The translations under genes and the position numbers were made by a program. The notes beneath the pieces are model-generated. The model was given only the letters and a program-made list of their open reading frames with translations. It had not been told where the DNA came from and made no database searches. 6,551 bases of DNA from Candidatus Elarobacter sp. (GTDB lineage: Bacteria; Vulcanimicrobiota; Vulcanimicrobiia; Vulcanimicrobiales; Vulcanimicrobiaceae): assembly GCA_030150085.1 (NCBI GenBank), contig JASLGJ010000591.1, forward strand, positions 1-6,551. Direction: 5' to 3'. This document shows positions 1 to 5,274 of this stretch, one piece after another (the first letter of the stretch is position 1; each line of letters starts with the position of its first letter).

Positions 1-319
1 GCGAGCTGGCCCGGCAGCGCGTACGGGGCGGCAAGCAGCGCCCCCCCCGGGAGCGCCCCCGGGCCCGCACGCCCGTCTCGGGCAGGGCCCGCAGCCCGCG
101 CACGATCTGGGGCTCCAGGAACGCGAGCTGGGCCGACCAGGCCGAGGAGCCGGTCAGCACGATCAGGGTGTCGCGCTCGAGCGCGACCGGCTGGGCGGCC
201 CGGGCCACGTCGGCTCCCACCAGCTCGGCCCAGGCCGCGCGCACGGCGACCAGCGGGTCGGCGCCCGGGCCGGGCTTGGGCCGCCAGCCGTCGAGGACGC
301 CCCCCAGCGCGACTAGCAC
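1..319 (-). CDS. DciA-family (DUF721) protein, partial at left edge
   Basis: Reading the minus strand from a GTG at 319 gives an open frame to the window edge, at least 106 residues, with the C-terminus missing. Residues 1-80 look like the DUF721/DciA fold: an opening LGGVLDGWRP, then a tryptophan-containing AVRAAWAELVG helix, then a strand-turn-helix segment TLIVLTGSSAWSAQLAFLEP at about residues 50-69. That last segment matches the family's usual L-x-V-x-x-x-S-x-x-W-A-x-x-L pattern. DciA proteins are replicative-helicase operators that interact with DnaB and help load it, which fits this site next to recF. The GTG overlaps the recF TAG as GTGCTAG, a 7-base overlap typical of translational coupling. 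Downstream of about residue 84 the reading becomes Arg/Gly/Cys-rich and no longer resembles the family; a run of eight C bases (41-48) lies there, so a frameshift is possible. The assignment rests on motif recognition only. Confidence 0.72.
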   Translation of the reverse strand, partial: MLVALGGVLDGWRPKPGPGADPLVAVRAAWAELVGADVARAAQPVALERDTLIVLTGSSAWSAQLAFLEPQIVRGLRALPETGVRARGRSRGGRCLPPRTRCRASS

Positions 320-1383
320 CGCGCGACCGTGGCGGCCCGGATCGCCCACACCGCCGCCGGGCCGACCTCGGCCGGCAGCTCCGTGGTGGTGAGGAACGCC
401 TGCTCGAAGCCCCGCACCGCGCCCAGGAACCCGCCCGCGCGCTCGGCGTCCAGCTCGGAGAGGACGTCGTCGAGCAGCAGGATGGGAGCGTCTCCGGAAC
501 GGGCGCGCATGACGTCGTATTCGGCGACCTTGAGCGCGAGTACCGCCGTGCGCTGCTGGCCCTGCGAGCCGAAGGCCCCCAGCGGCCGCCCGCCGATCGC
601 CAGCCGCAGGTCGTCGCGGTGCGGCCCGACCAGGGTCGTGCGGCGGCGCAGCTCGGCCTGGACGTGGGCCGCCAGCGCCTCGGCCACGTCGCCCGGCGGG
701 TTGGGCGCGTAGGTCACCTCCAGCCGCTCGGCGGTGCCCCGCCAGCGCCCGTAGATCGCCGCGGTCGCGGCCGCCAGCTCCTCGACGAAGGCCCGCCGGG
801 CGGCGATCAGGGCCGTGGCCGGGCGGACCAGCTCGTCGTCGTAGGCCAGCAGCAGGTCGCGGTCGGGCGGCACCAGCCCGCGCAGCAGGGCTGCCTTCTG
901 CTGCACGATCTTGCCGTACAGCGCCAGGTCGCGGTAGTAGGTCGGCGAGAGCTGGGCCAGCGCGCCGTTCAGGAACGCTCGGCGCAGCGCGGGTCCGCCT
1001 CCCACGAGCTGCAGGTCGGCCGGCACGAACGTCACCACCCGCGTCCGCCCCAGAAAGCGCGCGAAGCCGACCGCGCCCCCGTTCACCTCGAAGGTCTTGC
1101 GCGTTCCGGCCGGGGTCTTGCTGATCGTGCAGCGCAGCCCGATCGCGCCCGCGGCGATGCGCGCCTCGCCGCCGATCTGGGCCCGCTCGGCGCCCTCGCG
1201 GACCAGCTCGCTCTCGCGGTGGGCGCGGAACGACTTGCCGGTGGCGAGCATGGCCAGCGCTTCGAGCAGGTTCGACTTGCCCTGCGCGTTGGGCCCGACG
1301 AAGACGTTGAGCCCCGGCTCCGGGACGAAGTCGAGGCTCGCGTAGTTGCGGAAGTCCGCCAGCCGGACTCGCTCCAAGCGCAC
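313..1383 (-). CDS. recF: DNA replication and repair protein RecF
   Basis: This encodes a 356-residue SMC-like ABC ATPase, the usual RecF length. RecF binds gapped or single-stranded/double-stranded DNA junctions and, with RecO and RecR, helps load RecA at stalled forks. The N-terminus MRLERVRLADFRNY is the typical RecF opening and supports the GTG start at 1383. The Walker A motif GPNAQGKS is at residues 30-37, the ABC signature SQGQQR at about 273-278, and the Walker B region ILLLDDVLSELD at about 301-312. All ATPase elements are intact. The gap to dnaN upstream is 42 bases with no terminator, so the two are probably cotranscribed. The 3' end overlaps the DciA-like gene. I see no good Shine-Dalgarno sequence ahead of the GTG. 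Confidence 0.97.
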   Translation of the reverse strand: MRLERVRLADFRNYASLDFVPEPGLNVFVGPNAQGKSNLLEALAMLATGKSFRAHRESELVREGAERAQIGGEARIAAGAIGLRCTISKTPAGTRKTFEVNGGAVGFARFLGRTRVVTFVPADLQLVGGGPALRRAFLNGALAQLSPTYYRDLALYGKIVQQKAALLRGLVPPDRDLLLAYDDELVRPATALIAARRAFVEELAAATAAIYGRWRGTAERLEVTYAPNPPGDVAEALAAHVQAELRRRTTLVGPHRDDLRLAIGGRPLGAFGSQGQQRTAVLALKVAEYDVMRARSGDAPILLLDDVLSELDAERAGGFLGAVRGFEQAFLTTTELPAEVGPAAVWAIRAATVARC

Positions 1384-1425
1384 CGCTGCGGCGTTCGGCG
1401 CGGCGCCGCCCGATCCGGCGTCGCG

Positions 1426-2541
1426 CTACTGGCGCAGCGGCATCAGGACGTAGAGCTGCTCGGAGCCCTCGACGCTCTCCAGCGGGCGGATCGCGGCCGG
1501 CGAGAGCGGGCCCAGGAACTCCAGCACCGTCTGGGGCGAGTCGACGTGGTTGAGGATCTCGACCAGGTAGCGCGCGTTGAAGGCGATGGCCAGGTCCTCG
1601 CCGGCCTGCTCGACCTCCAGCTCCTCGTAGGCGTTGCCGGTCACCTCGGACTTGGCGGTGATCATCAGGGTCTGGTTGGCGACCTCGAGCTTGACCATCG
1701 AGGCGCGGTCGCCGGCGACGAGCTCGGCCCGGCGCAGGCCGCCGATCAGGCCCTGCGTGTTGACCACGACGCGGCGGTCGAACTTGGCCGGGATCACCTG
1801 GCCGTAGTTGGGGTACTGCCCGTCGACCAGGCGGACCACGATCGAGGTCGTGCCGGCGGTGAATTGGAGCTGGTTGGCCTGCGCGCCCAGCGCGGTGATC
1901 TCCACCAGCTCGGCCCCGCCCAGGTTGCGCGCCGCCTCGGACAGCGCGCGCGAGGGCACGATGTACTTGGCGCTGCCCTCGATCGGGCGCTCCAGCCCGG
2001 CGCTCCAGCGCGCCAGGCGGTAGCCGTCAGTCGCGACCATGGTGATCCGGTCGCCCTCGATCTCGAGCAAGGTGCCCATCAGCACCGCCCCGCGCGCCTC
2101 CTCGTTGGAGGCGGCGAAGATGGTGGCGTTCACGCCCTCGCGGAAGCGCTTGGCGCCCAGCGCGAACGACTGCCCCTTCTGCGCCGCAGGCAGGGGCGGG
2201 TACTCGTCGGCCGGGAGGGCGTGGAAGTCGTAGTTCGAGCGCTCGGCCTTGACCGAGGCCCGCGAGGGCGAGCCGGTCAGCTCGAGCAGTCCCGCCGGCA
2301 GGTTGCCGAGGTAGCCGCTGAACAGCCGGGCCGGCACGGTGACCGCGCCCGTCTCGGCGATCTCGGCCGGGAACGACTGCTCCAGCGTCAGCTCCAGGTC
2401 GGTCGCGCGGACGCGGATCGCGCCCTCGTCGGCCGAGAGCAGGACGTTGGAGAGGATCGGCACCGTGGTGTGCGCGTTGACGACCTTGCTCGCCGCGCCG
2501 ACCGCGGAGGCGATGTCTTTCGTACTACACGTGAACTTCAC
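1426..2541 (-). CDS. dnaN: DNA polymerase III beta subunit (sliding clamp)
   Basis: This encodes a 371-residue beta clamp (E. coli DnaN is 366). The protein forms a ring-shaped dimer that tethers polymerase III and many repair proteins to DNA. Three clamp domains of about 120 residues each can be placed. Recognisable landmarks are TVPILSNVLL at about 26-35, NYDFHALPADEYPPLP at 103-118, TDGYRLA at 171-177, DGQYPNYGQVIP at 240-251, FNARYLVEIL at 321-330 and the C-terminal YVLMPLR at 364-370, which lines the partner-binding pocket. The start is GTG at 2541; the following MKFTCSTKDI aligns with the usual N-terminus. Upstream GGACGGTGGA gives only a weak, close ribosome-binding site. A terminator behind dnaA means dnaN probably has its own promoter in the spacer before it. 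Confidence 0.98.
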   Translation of the reverse strand: MKFTCSTKDIASAVGAASKVVNAHTTVPILSNVLLSADEGAIRVRATDLELTLEQSFPAEIAETGAVTVPARLFSGYLGNLPAGLLELTGSPSRASVKAERSNYDFHALPADEYPPLPAAQKGQSFALGAKRFREGVNATIFAASNEEARGAVLMGTLLEIEGDRITMVATDGYRLARWSAGLERPIEGSAKYIVPSRALSEAARNLGGAELVEITALGAQANQLQFTAGTTSIVVRLVDGQYPNYGQVIPAKFDRRVVVNTQGLIGGLRRAELVAGDRASMVKLEVANQTLMITAKSEVTGNAYEELEVEQAGEDLAIAFNARYLVEILNHVDSPQTVLEFLGPLSPAAIRPLESVEGSEQLYVLMPLRQ

Positions 2542-2574
2542 TGATCCACCGTCCCGACGTCGCTCCGTCGCTGG

Positions 2575-2612
2575 TCTTTAAGTAAAAGAAGAATCGTCGT
2601 ACTAGCAGTAAG
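2575..2612. promoter_or_regulatory. AT-rich patch before dnaN; candidate unwinding element or dnaN promoter
   Basis: About two thirds of these 38 bases are A or T, while the surroundings are roughly 70 percent G+C. It is the most AT-rich non-coding stretch I see in the window. It begins about 34 bases upstream of the dnaN start. The plus strand contains a TAG-CAG-TAA run at 2603-2611 that loosely resembles the DnaA-trio repeats described at Bacillus-type origins, but no strong DnaA box adjoins it. Low duplex stability would suit either an origin unwinding element or the promoter of dnaN. Confidence 0.4.
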
Positions 2613-2843
2613 GCGGTGAGCAGCGGGGACAACCGGCCGAATCCGCTCGTACCACGGGCCCGTGCCTCGCGGAGCCTGTGCACGGAGCCGGCCGTGAATC
2701 CACGCCGTCCCCGTCCTGCGCGCGCATCCCGTTTTTCCACCGCGCCGGTCGCGCCCTGTGAGCGGGACTCGGAGGATACGGCAGGGCCCGCCTCTCGGGC
2801 CGGCCCGGCGGCTCGTCCCCGGACCCGTCCTGCCGTTCGCGGT

Positions 2844-2857
2844 GCCCGCGCGCGGGC
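2844..2857. repeat. Perfect 14-base GC palindrome within an alternating CG tract
   Basis: GCCCGCGCGCGGGC equals its own reverse complement and is followed by further alternating GC to about 2863. It lies between dnaA's terminator and dnaN. It may be a chance product of high GC, a site able to adopt non-B DNA, or a protein-binding dyad. No function is assigned. Confidence 0.6.
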
Positions 2858-2879
2858 GCGCGCAGTCGCGCCGGACGAC

Positions 2880-2904
2880 AAAAAGCCCGAGAACGTCCCG
2901 GGCT
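2880..2904 (-). terminator. Intrinsic terminator downstream of dnaA
   Basis: On the minus strand AGCCCGGGA-CGT-TCTCGGGCT forms a 9-pair stem containing one G-U pair, with a 3-base loop. It is followed directly by a run of T residues (TTTTT counting the last stem base). It begins 53 bases after the dnaA stop codon. This is a textbook Rho-independent terminator and separates the dnaA transcript from dnaN-recF. Confidence 0.9.
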
Positions 2905-2957
2905 GTCGGAAGGCGGCGAAGCGAGGACCGCCCGGACTCGGCGCGGCCGAATCCCGC

Positions 2958-4313
2958 TCACTCGGACTGGATCTGCGCCACGATGCTGCGGATCTTGTTG
3001 CGGAAGGCCTCGTCGGCTTCCATCATGTCGGCGATCTTGTCGCGCGCGTACATCGCGGTGGTGTGGTCCTTCTTGCCGAACTCGCGCGCGATCTGGGGCA
3101 GCGAGGCGCCGGTGAGCTGCCAGGCGATGTACATCGCGATCTGGCGCGGCAGGGTGACGCGCTGGTCGCGCCGCTGGGCCTCCATCTCCTTGACCGAGAT
3201 GGCGTAGTGGCGCGCCACGCGCTCCTTGATCCCGGGGATCGTGACGCGGTGCAGCGGTGCGGCCGCGACCGCGTTCTTGAGCACCTCGGCCGCCAGCTCG
3301 ACGGTGATCTGCGACTTGGTCAGCGAGGCGAACGCGACGACCCGGATCAGCGAGCCTTCCAGCTCGCGGATGTTGGAGGGGATGACCTTGGCGATGAAGG
3401 CCAGCACCTCGTCGGGCACCGGGACCTTCTCCGTCTCGGCCTTCTTGCGCAGGATCGCCTCGCGGGTCTCGAAGTCCGGCGGCTGGATGTCGGTCAGCAG
3501 GCCCCACTCGAAGCGCGAGCGCAGGCGGTTCTCCAGCGTCTGGATCTCCTTGGGCGGGCGGTCGCTGGAGATGACGAGCTGCTTTTGCGCCTCGTGCAGC
3601 GAGTTGAAGGTGTGGAAGAACTCCTCCTGAGTCTGCTCCTTGCCTTCCAAGAACTGGATGTCGTCGATCAGCAGCACGTCGACGTGCCGGTAGCGGTTGC
3701 GGAACTCGACGGTCTGGTTGTTCTTGATCGCGATGATGAACTCGTTGGTGAACTTCTCCGAGGAGACGTACGTGATGTTGGCGCTGGGATTGCGGGCCAG
3801 CACGCGGTGCCCGATGGCGTGCATCAGGTGGGTCTTGCCCAGCCCCACCCCGCCGTACAGGAAGAGCGGGTTGTAGGCCATCGCCGGGGCCTCGGCCACC
3901 GCTTGCGCCGCCGCGTGGGCGAAGCGGTTGCTGTTCCCGATCACGAAGTCGTCGAAGGTGTAGCGGGCGTTGAGGTTGCCCACCCGCAGCTCGTCGACCG
4001 GCGCGACGGGCTTGGCGGCCGGCACGGCGGTGGCCGGGGTCTGCGTCGCGGCGCCCGGGTCGACCACCACGCGCAGCGCGATCTCGGCTCCCAGCAGCTC
4101 GTGCAGGACGCTGGTGATGTCGCTCTTGAGCCGGTTCTCGACCCAGTCGCGCGCGAACGTGGTCTGCACCGCGAGCACGATCTCCGAGGGCGTCAGGTCG
4201 ACCAGCCGCATCGGCTTGAGCCACATCTCGAAGACCGGTTTGTTGTAGCGCGGCTCGAGCCGTTCGAGCGCCGCGGTCCAGAGATCGTGAGGGGCCGCCG
4301 TGCTGGTGTGCAT
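2958..4313 (-). CDS. dnaA: Chromosomal replication initiator protein DnaA
   Basis: This encodes 451 residues, the normal size. DnaA is the AAA+ ATPase that binds DnaA boxes, melts the origin and recruits the helicase. Domain I is residues 1-85 (LWTAALERLEP, FEMWLKPM). A short Ala/Pro/Val-rich domain II linker covers about 86-108. Domain III is the AAA+ module: NARYTFDDFVIGNSNRFAHA at 115-134, Walker A GGVGLGKT at 154-161, Walker B LLIDD at 214-218, sensor 1 ISSDRPP at 248-254, and sensor 2 RELEG at 316-320. Domain IV has the DNA-binding signature DHTTAMYARDKI at 416-427. The frame stays open upstream to 4829, but conservation begins at the ATG at 4313, which has GGCAGG seven bases before it (4321-4326); the upstream extension would run antisense through rpmH. 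No clear dnaA promoter was found, and DnaA boxes upstream suggest autoregulation. Confidence 0.98.
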   Translation of the reverse strand: MHTSTAAPHDLWTAALERLEPRYNKPVFEMWLKPMRLVDLTPSEIVLAVQTTFARDWVENRLKSDITSVLHELLGAEIALRVVVDPGAATQTPATAVPAAKPVAPVDELRVGNLNARYTFDDFVIGNSNRFAHAAAQAVAEAPAMAYNPLFLYGGVGLGKTHLMHAIGHRVLARNPSANITYVSSEKFTNEFIIAIKNNQTVEFRNRYRHVDVLLIDDIQFLEGKEQTQEEFFHTFNSLHEAQKQLVISSDRPPKEIQTLENRLRSRFEWGLLTDIQPPDFETREAILRKKAETEKVPVPDEVLAFIAKVIPSNIRELEGSLIRVVAFASLTKSQITVELAAEVLKNAVAAAPLHRVTIPGIKERVARHYAISVKEMEAQRRDQRVTLPRQIAMYIAWQLTGASLPQIAREFGKKDHTTAMYARDKIADMMEADEAFRNKIRSIVAQIQSE

Positions 4314-4388
4314 TCCGTTACCTGCCGCATAGTCCAGGCCGGCGAGAGAGTACCCGTCGGCGGAGAATGAGGGTGGGGAGTTGGCCCG

Positions 4389-4408
4389 GCGCAGGTGGCT
4401 TCCTGCGC
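4389..4408. repeat. Inverted repeat in the dnaA upstream region
   Basis: Two perfect 7-base arms, GCGCAGG and CCTGCGC, are separated by TGGCTT. It lies about 75 bases upstream of the dnaA start, between that start and the tandem DnaA boxes. It could be a binding site for a dnaA regulator, a leader hairpin of the dnaA mRNA, or chance in GC-rich DNA. Confidence 0.5.
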
Positions 4409-4423
4409 TGTTTTCCCCCGGAG

Positions 4424-4432
4424 TTGTCCACT
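4424..4432 (+). promoter_or_regulatory. DnaA box, TTGTCCACT
   Basis: This matches 8 of 9 positions of the high-GC-type box TTGTCCACA. Its last base is the first base of the next box, so the two sites sit in tandem with an 8-base period. Confidence 0.7.
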
Positions 4433-4440
4433 TGTCCACA
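4432..4440 (+). promoter_or_regulatory. DnaA box, TTGTCCACA
   Basis: This is an exact match to the box form common in high-GC bacteria and one base from the E. coli TTATCCACA form. It is the strongest TTGTCCACA site in the window and forms a tandem pair with 4424-4432. Confidence 0.85.
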
Positions 4441-4476
4441 GCTCGCTCGAACCCGTTCCGGCGAGGTTGGGACGAT

Positions 4477-4485
4477 GTATCCACG
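4477..4485 (+). promoter_or_regulatory. Weak DnaA box, GTATCCACG
   Basis: The core TATCCAC is intact, with mismatches at the first and last positions of TTATCCACA. It points the same way as the two upstream boxes, 36 bases after the tandem pair. It is a plausible lower-affinity site. Confidence 0.5.
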
Positions 4486-4557
4486 CCCTCCGCCCAGCCC
4501 CGAAAGAGGGCCGAAACCCGGTCCCCGCGCGGCTCGGGCGGGCACCCGGACCCGGCG

Positions 4558-4566
4558 TTATGCACA
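4558..4566 (+). promoter_or_regulatory. DnaA box, TTATGCACA
   Basis: This is an exact match to the TTATNCACA consensus and contains one of the few AT-containing words in this GC-rich spacer. It lies 57 bases upstream of the -35 element of the rpmH promoter. Confidence 0.8.
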
Positions 4567-4580
4567 GTCCCCTCCACAGG

Positions 4581-4589
4581 TGTGGACAG
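4581..4589 (-). promoter_or_regulatory. Inverted DnaA box, CTGTCCACA on the minus strand
   Basis: The plus strand reads TGTGGACAG, which is 8 of 9 to TTGTCCACA on the minus strand. It faces the forward box at 4558-4566 and also forms a dyad TCCACA-GG-TGTGGA (4573-4586) with a poor forward half-box ending at 4578. The opposed arrangement resembles origin arrays where boxes face one another. Confidence 0.65.
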
Positions 4590-4593
4590 TTCA

Positions 4594-4604
4594 GGAACGG
4601 TTCC
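4594..4604. repeat. Short dyad GGAACGGTTCC upstream of the rpmH promoter
   Basis: Perfect 5-base arms flank a single G, 18 bases upstream of the -35 element of rpmH. It could be an operator-like site for a dimeric regulator. It is short enough to be chance. Confidence 0.35.
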
Positions 4605-4622
4605 CATCTCGGCCCGTTTCGC

Positions 4623-4652
4623 TTGACGGCAGGCGGAGCGGACCCGTATACT
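4623..4652 (+). promoter_or_regulatory. Sigma-70-type promoter for the rpmH operon
   Basis: The -35 element TTGACG (4623-4628, 5 of 6 to consensus) and the -10 element TATACT (4647-4652, 5 of 6) are separated by 18 bases. A transcript starting near 4659 would have a leader of about 50 bases. That leader contains a small hairpin CCCGGC-TC-GCCGGG (4664-4677) and ends in the rpmH ribosome-binding site. It is the clearest promoter in the window and probably drives rpmH through yidC and beyond. The nearby DnaA boxes put its activity within reach of DnaA occupancy. Confidence 0.85.
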
Positions 4653-4695
4653 TGGCTGTCGCACCCGGCTCGCCGGGCCGCCCCGCACCACTCCT

Positions 4696-4700
4696 AGGAG
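4696..4700 (+). promoter_or_regulatory. Ribosome-binding site of rpmH (AGGAG)
   Basis: AGGAG stands nine bases before the GTG at 4710 and is the strongest Shine-Dalgarno sequence in the window. It decides the rpmH start and fits a highly translated ribosomal protein. Confidence 0.85.
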
Positions 4701-4709
4701 AACTCGCTC

Positions 4710-4844
4710 GTGAAGCGGACCTATCAGCCGCACAACCGGCGCCGTAAACGCGTCCACGGCTTCCTCGCCCGTATGCAGACGAAGAACGGTCGCCGCGTCC
4801 TCGCCGCGCGCCGCAAGAAGGGCCGCCACCGCCTCAGCGTCTAG
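4710..4844 (+). CDS. rpmH: 50S ribosomal protein L34
   Basis: This 44-residue, strongly basic protein reads [18 protein letters not shown] at its start and continues with [19 protein letters not shown], which is the L34 family signature through its full length. L34 is a component of the large ribosomal subunit. Family proteins are usually 44-47 residues, so this is complete. The start is GTG at 4710, with AGGAG nine bases ahead. It is the first gene of the right-hand operon, directly behind a near-consensus promoter and the probable origin, the usual place for rpmH. A 104-base gap rich in hairpins follows before rnpA, wider than often seen between these two genes. Confidence 0.98.
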   Translation: MKRTYQPHNRRRKRVHGFLARMQTKNGRRVLAARRKKGRHRLSV

Positions 4845-4846
4845 CA

Positions 4847-4866
4847 GGGTTCGCTGCGGCGAACCC
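4847..4866 (+). repeat. Perfect hairpin just after rpmH
   Basis: GGGTTCGC-TGCG-GCGAACCC makes an 8-pair stem with a 4-base loop, starting two bases after the rpmH stop. No T-run follows, so it is not a standard terminator. It could stabilise the 3' end of rpmH mRNA, pause RNA polymerase, or mark a processing site that lets L34 be made in excess of the downstream genes. Confidence 0.75.
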
Positions 4867-4906
4867 GTGGCGGTCCTCGCTGCGCTGCGGTCCGCATCGT
4901 ATGATG

Positions 4907-4938
4907 CCGAACCCGTCGCGTTCGGGCTTCGCCCGAGC
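4907..4938 (+). promoter_or_regulatory. Two overlapping, mutually exclusive hairpins before rnpA
   Basis: CCGAAC-CCGTCGC-GTTCGG (4907-4925) and GTTCGGGC-TTC-GCCCGAGC (4920-4938, one G-U pair) share the bases GTTCGG at 4920-4925, so only one can form at a time. The second ends 10 bases before the rnpA ATG, where a ribosome-binding site should be. The word GAACCCGT occurs both here (4909-4916) and at 4861-4868, giving a further alternative pairing with GGGTTC at 4847-4852. This may control rnpA translation; function is inferred. Confidence 0.45.
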
Positions 4939-4948
4939 CGCCCGCTGA

Positions 4949-5272
4949 ATGCGAGCCTATGCTTCCCTCAAACGGAGAGGGGACTTCGCTCGGGTGACGC
5001 GGCGCGGGAAGCGCTCGGCCGGAACCTACCTGGCCTGCTTCGTGGCCGAGGGGCGGCGGCGGACCCGGGTCGGGATCACCGTCGCCGGCTCGGTCGGCGG
5101 GGCGGTCGTCCGCAACAAGCTGCGGCGGCGGATCAAGGCCATCCTCGACGGGTACCCCCTGGACGCGCCTCCCTGGCGGGACGTCGTCTTCATCGCCCGG
5201 CCGGGCGCCGGCGAGCTGGCCTTCCCGGCCCTCGCGGCCGAGGTCGGGCGTGTTTTCGGACCGAGGTCCTGA
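4949..5272 (+). CDS. rnpA: Ribonuclease P protein component
   Basis: This 107-residue basic protein is the protein subunit of RNase P, which assists the catalytic RNA in removing 5' leaders from tRNA precursors. [16 protein letters not shown] at residues 7-22 is the N-terminal family motif. [20 protein letters not shown] at about 40-59 and the following RRIK carry the RNR-type motif, centred on R55 and N56, that contacts the RNase P RNA. The length is slightly below the usual 110-120. The ATG at 4949 fits the conserved N-terminus, but no Shine-Dalgarno sequence precedes it; a hairpin fills that space instead. It lies between rpmH and yidD in the standard order, and its stop nearly abuts yidD. 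The catalytic RNA gene rnpB is not in this window. Confidence 0.94.
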   Translation: MRAYASLKRRGDFARVTRRGKRSAGTYLACFVAEGRRRTRVGITVAGSVGGAVVRNKLRRRIKAILDGYPLDAPPWRDVVFIARPGAGELAFPALAAEVGRVFGPRS

Positions 5273-5274
5273 CC

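Larger units (their letters stand above)
2542..2957. other. dnaA-dnaN intergenic spacer (416 bases)
   Basis: No convincing gene lies here; the frames that cross it are extensions or shadows of dnaA. It holds the dnaA terminator (2880-2904), a GC-only palindrome (2844-2857), a shorter inverted repeat GGCCCG-CCTCT-CGGGCC (2785-2801), and an AT-rich patch next to dnaN (2575-2612). A promoter for dnaN on the minus strand is expected, but I could not find a hexamer pair I trust. Only degenerate DnaA-box-like words occur: TTTTCCACC at about 2732-2740 and, on the minus strand, TTGTCCCCG near 2624-2632, each 7 of 9 matches. In several bacteria this spacer contains part of oriC, so it could be a second origin segment; that is inference. 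Confidence 0.6.
4314..4709. other. Probable oriC: dnaA-rpmH divergent intergenic region
   Basis: This 396-base spacer contains no gene. It holds at least five DnaA-box-like 9-mers between 4424 and 4589, listed separately, plus the rpmH promoter at 4623-4652. Two short dyads occur as well: GCGCAGG-TGGCTT-CCTGCGC at 4389-4408 and GGAAC-G-GTTCC at 4594-4604. An origin between dnaA and rpmH is known in many bacteria, for example Pseudomonas, and both flanking gene blocks would be transcribed in the direction of fork movement. No distinct AT-rich unwinding element is visible here, so the melting site may lie elsewhere, possibly in the dnaA-dnaN spacer. The oriC call is inference from boxes and context. 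Confidence 0.8.

Noticed and set aside
1384..1425. GC-rich dyads between recF and dnaN as a terminator
   Set aside because: There is no T-run after any stem and the gap is only 42 bases; cotranscription is more likely.
619..2544. 641-codon open frame on the plus strand opposite recF and dnaN
   Set aside because: It lies wholly antisense to two well-conserved genes and reads as Arg/Gly/Leu/Ala/Asp-rich text without domains. Long shadow frames are expected at this GC content.
2602..4224. 540-codon minus-strand frame overlapping dnaA in another phase
   Set aside because: It is composed of Arg/Ala/Gly/Pro/Asp-rich text and overlaps the true DnaA frame, which has every AAA+ and DNA-binding motif.
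2616..4370. 584-codon plus-strand frame opposite dnaA
   Set aside because: It is antisense to dnaA, has biased composition and no recognisable motif; a GC-driven shadow.
4314..4400. Search for a dnaA promoter on the minus strand
   Set aside because: Words such as TACTCT and GACTAT occur but none has an acceptable -35 partner at 16-19 bases, so no promoter is called.
4411..4419. TTTTCCCCC as a further DnaA box
   Set aside because: Only 6 of 9 positions match and the CAC core is missing.
4367..4747. Several plus-strand frames in the dnaA-rpmH spacer (126, 100 and 81 codons)
   Set aside because: They are Pro/Arg/Ser-rich, overlap one another, and cross the DnaA boxes and rpmH promoter; none shows a family motif or a good ribosome-binding site.
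4314..4829. Upstream extension of dnaA to 4829
   Set aside because: The open frame continues but would run antisense through rpmH and its promoter. DnaA conservation and a Shine-Dalgarno sequence both point to the ATG at 4313.
4867..5268. Long N-terminal extension of yidD from a GTG at 4867
   Set aside because: It would overlap all of rnpA in another frame, and the residues before 5269 bear no likeness to YidD. A CTG start near the rnpA stop fits the family far better.
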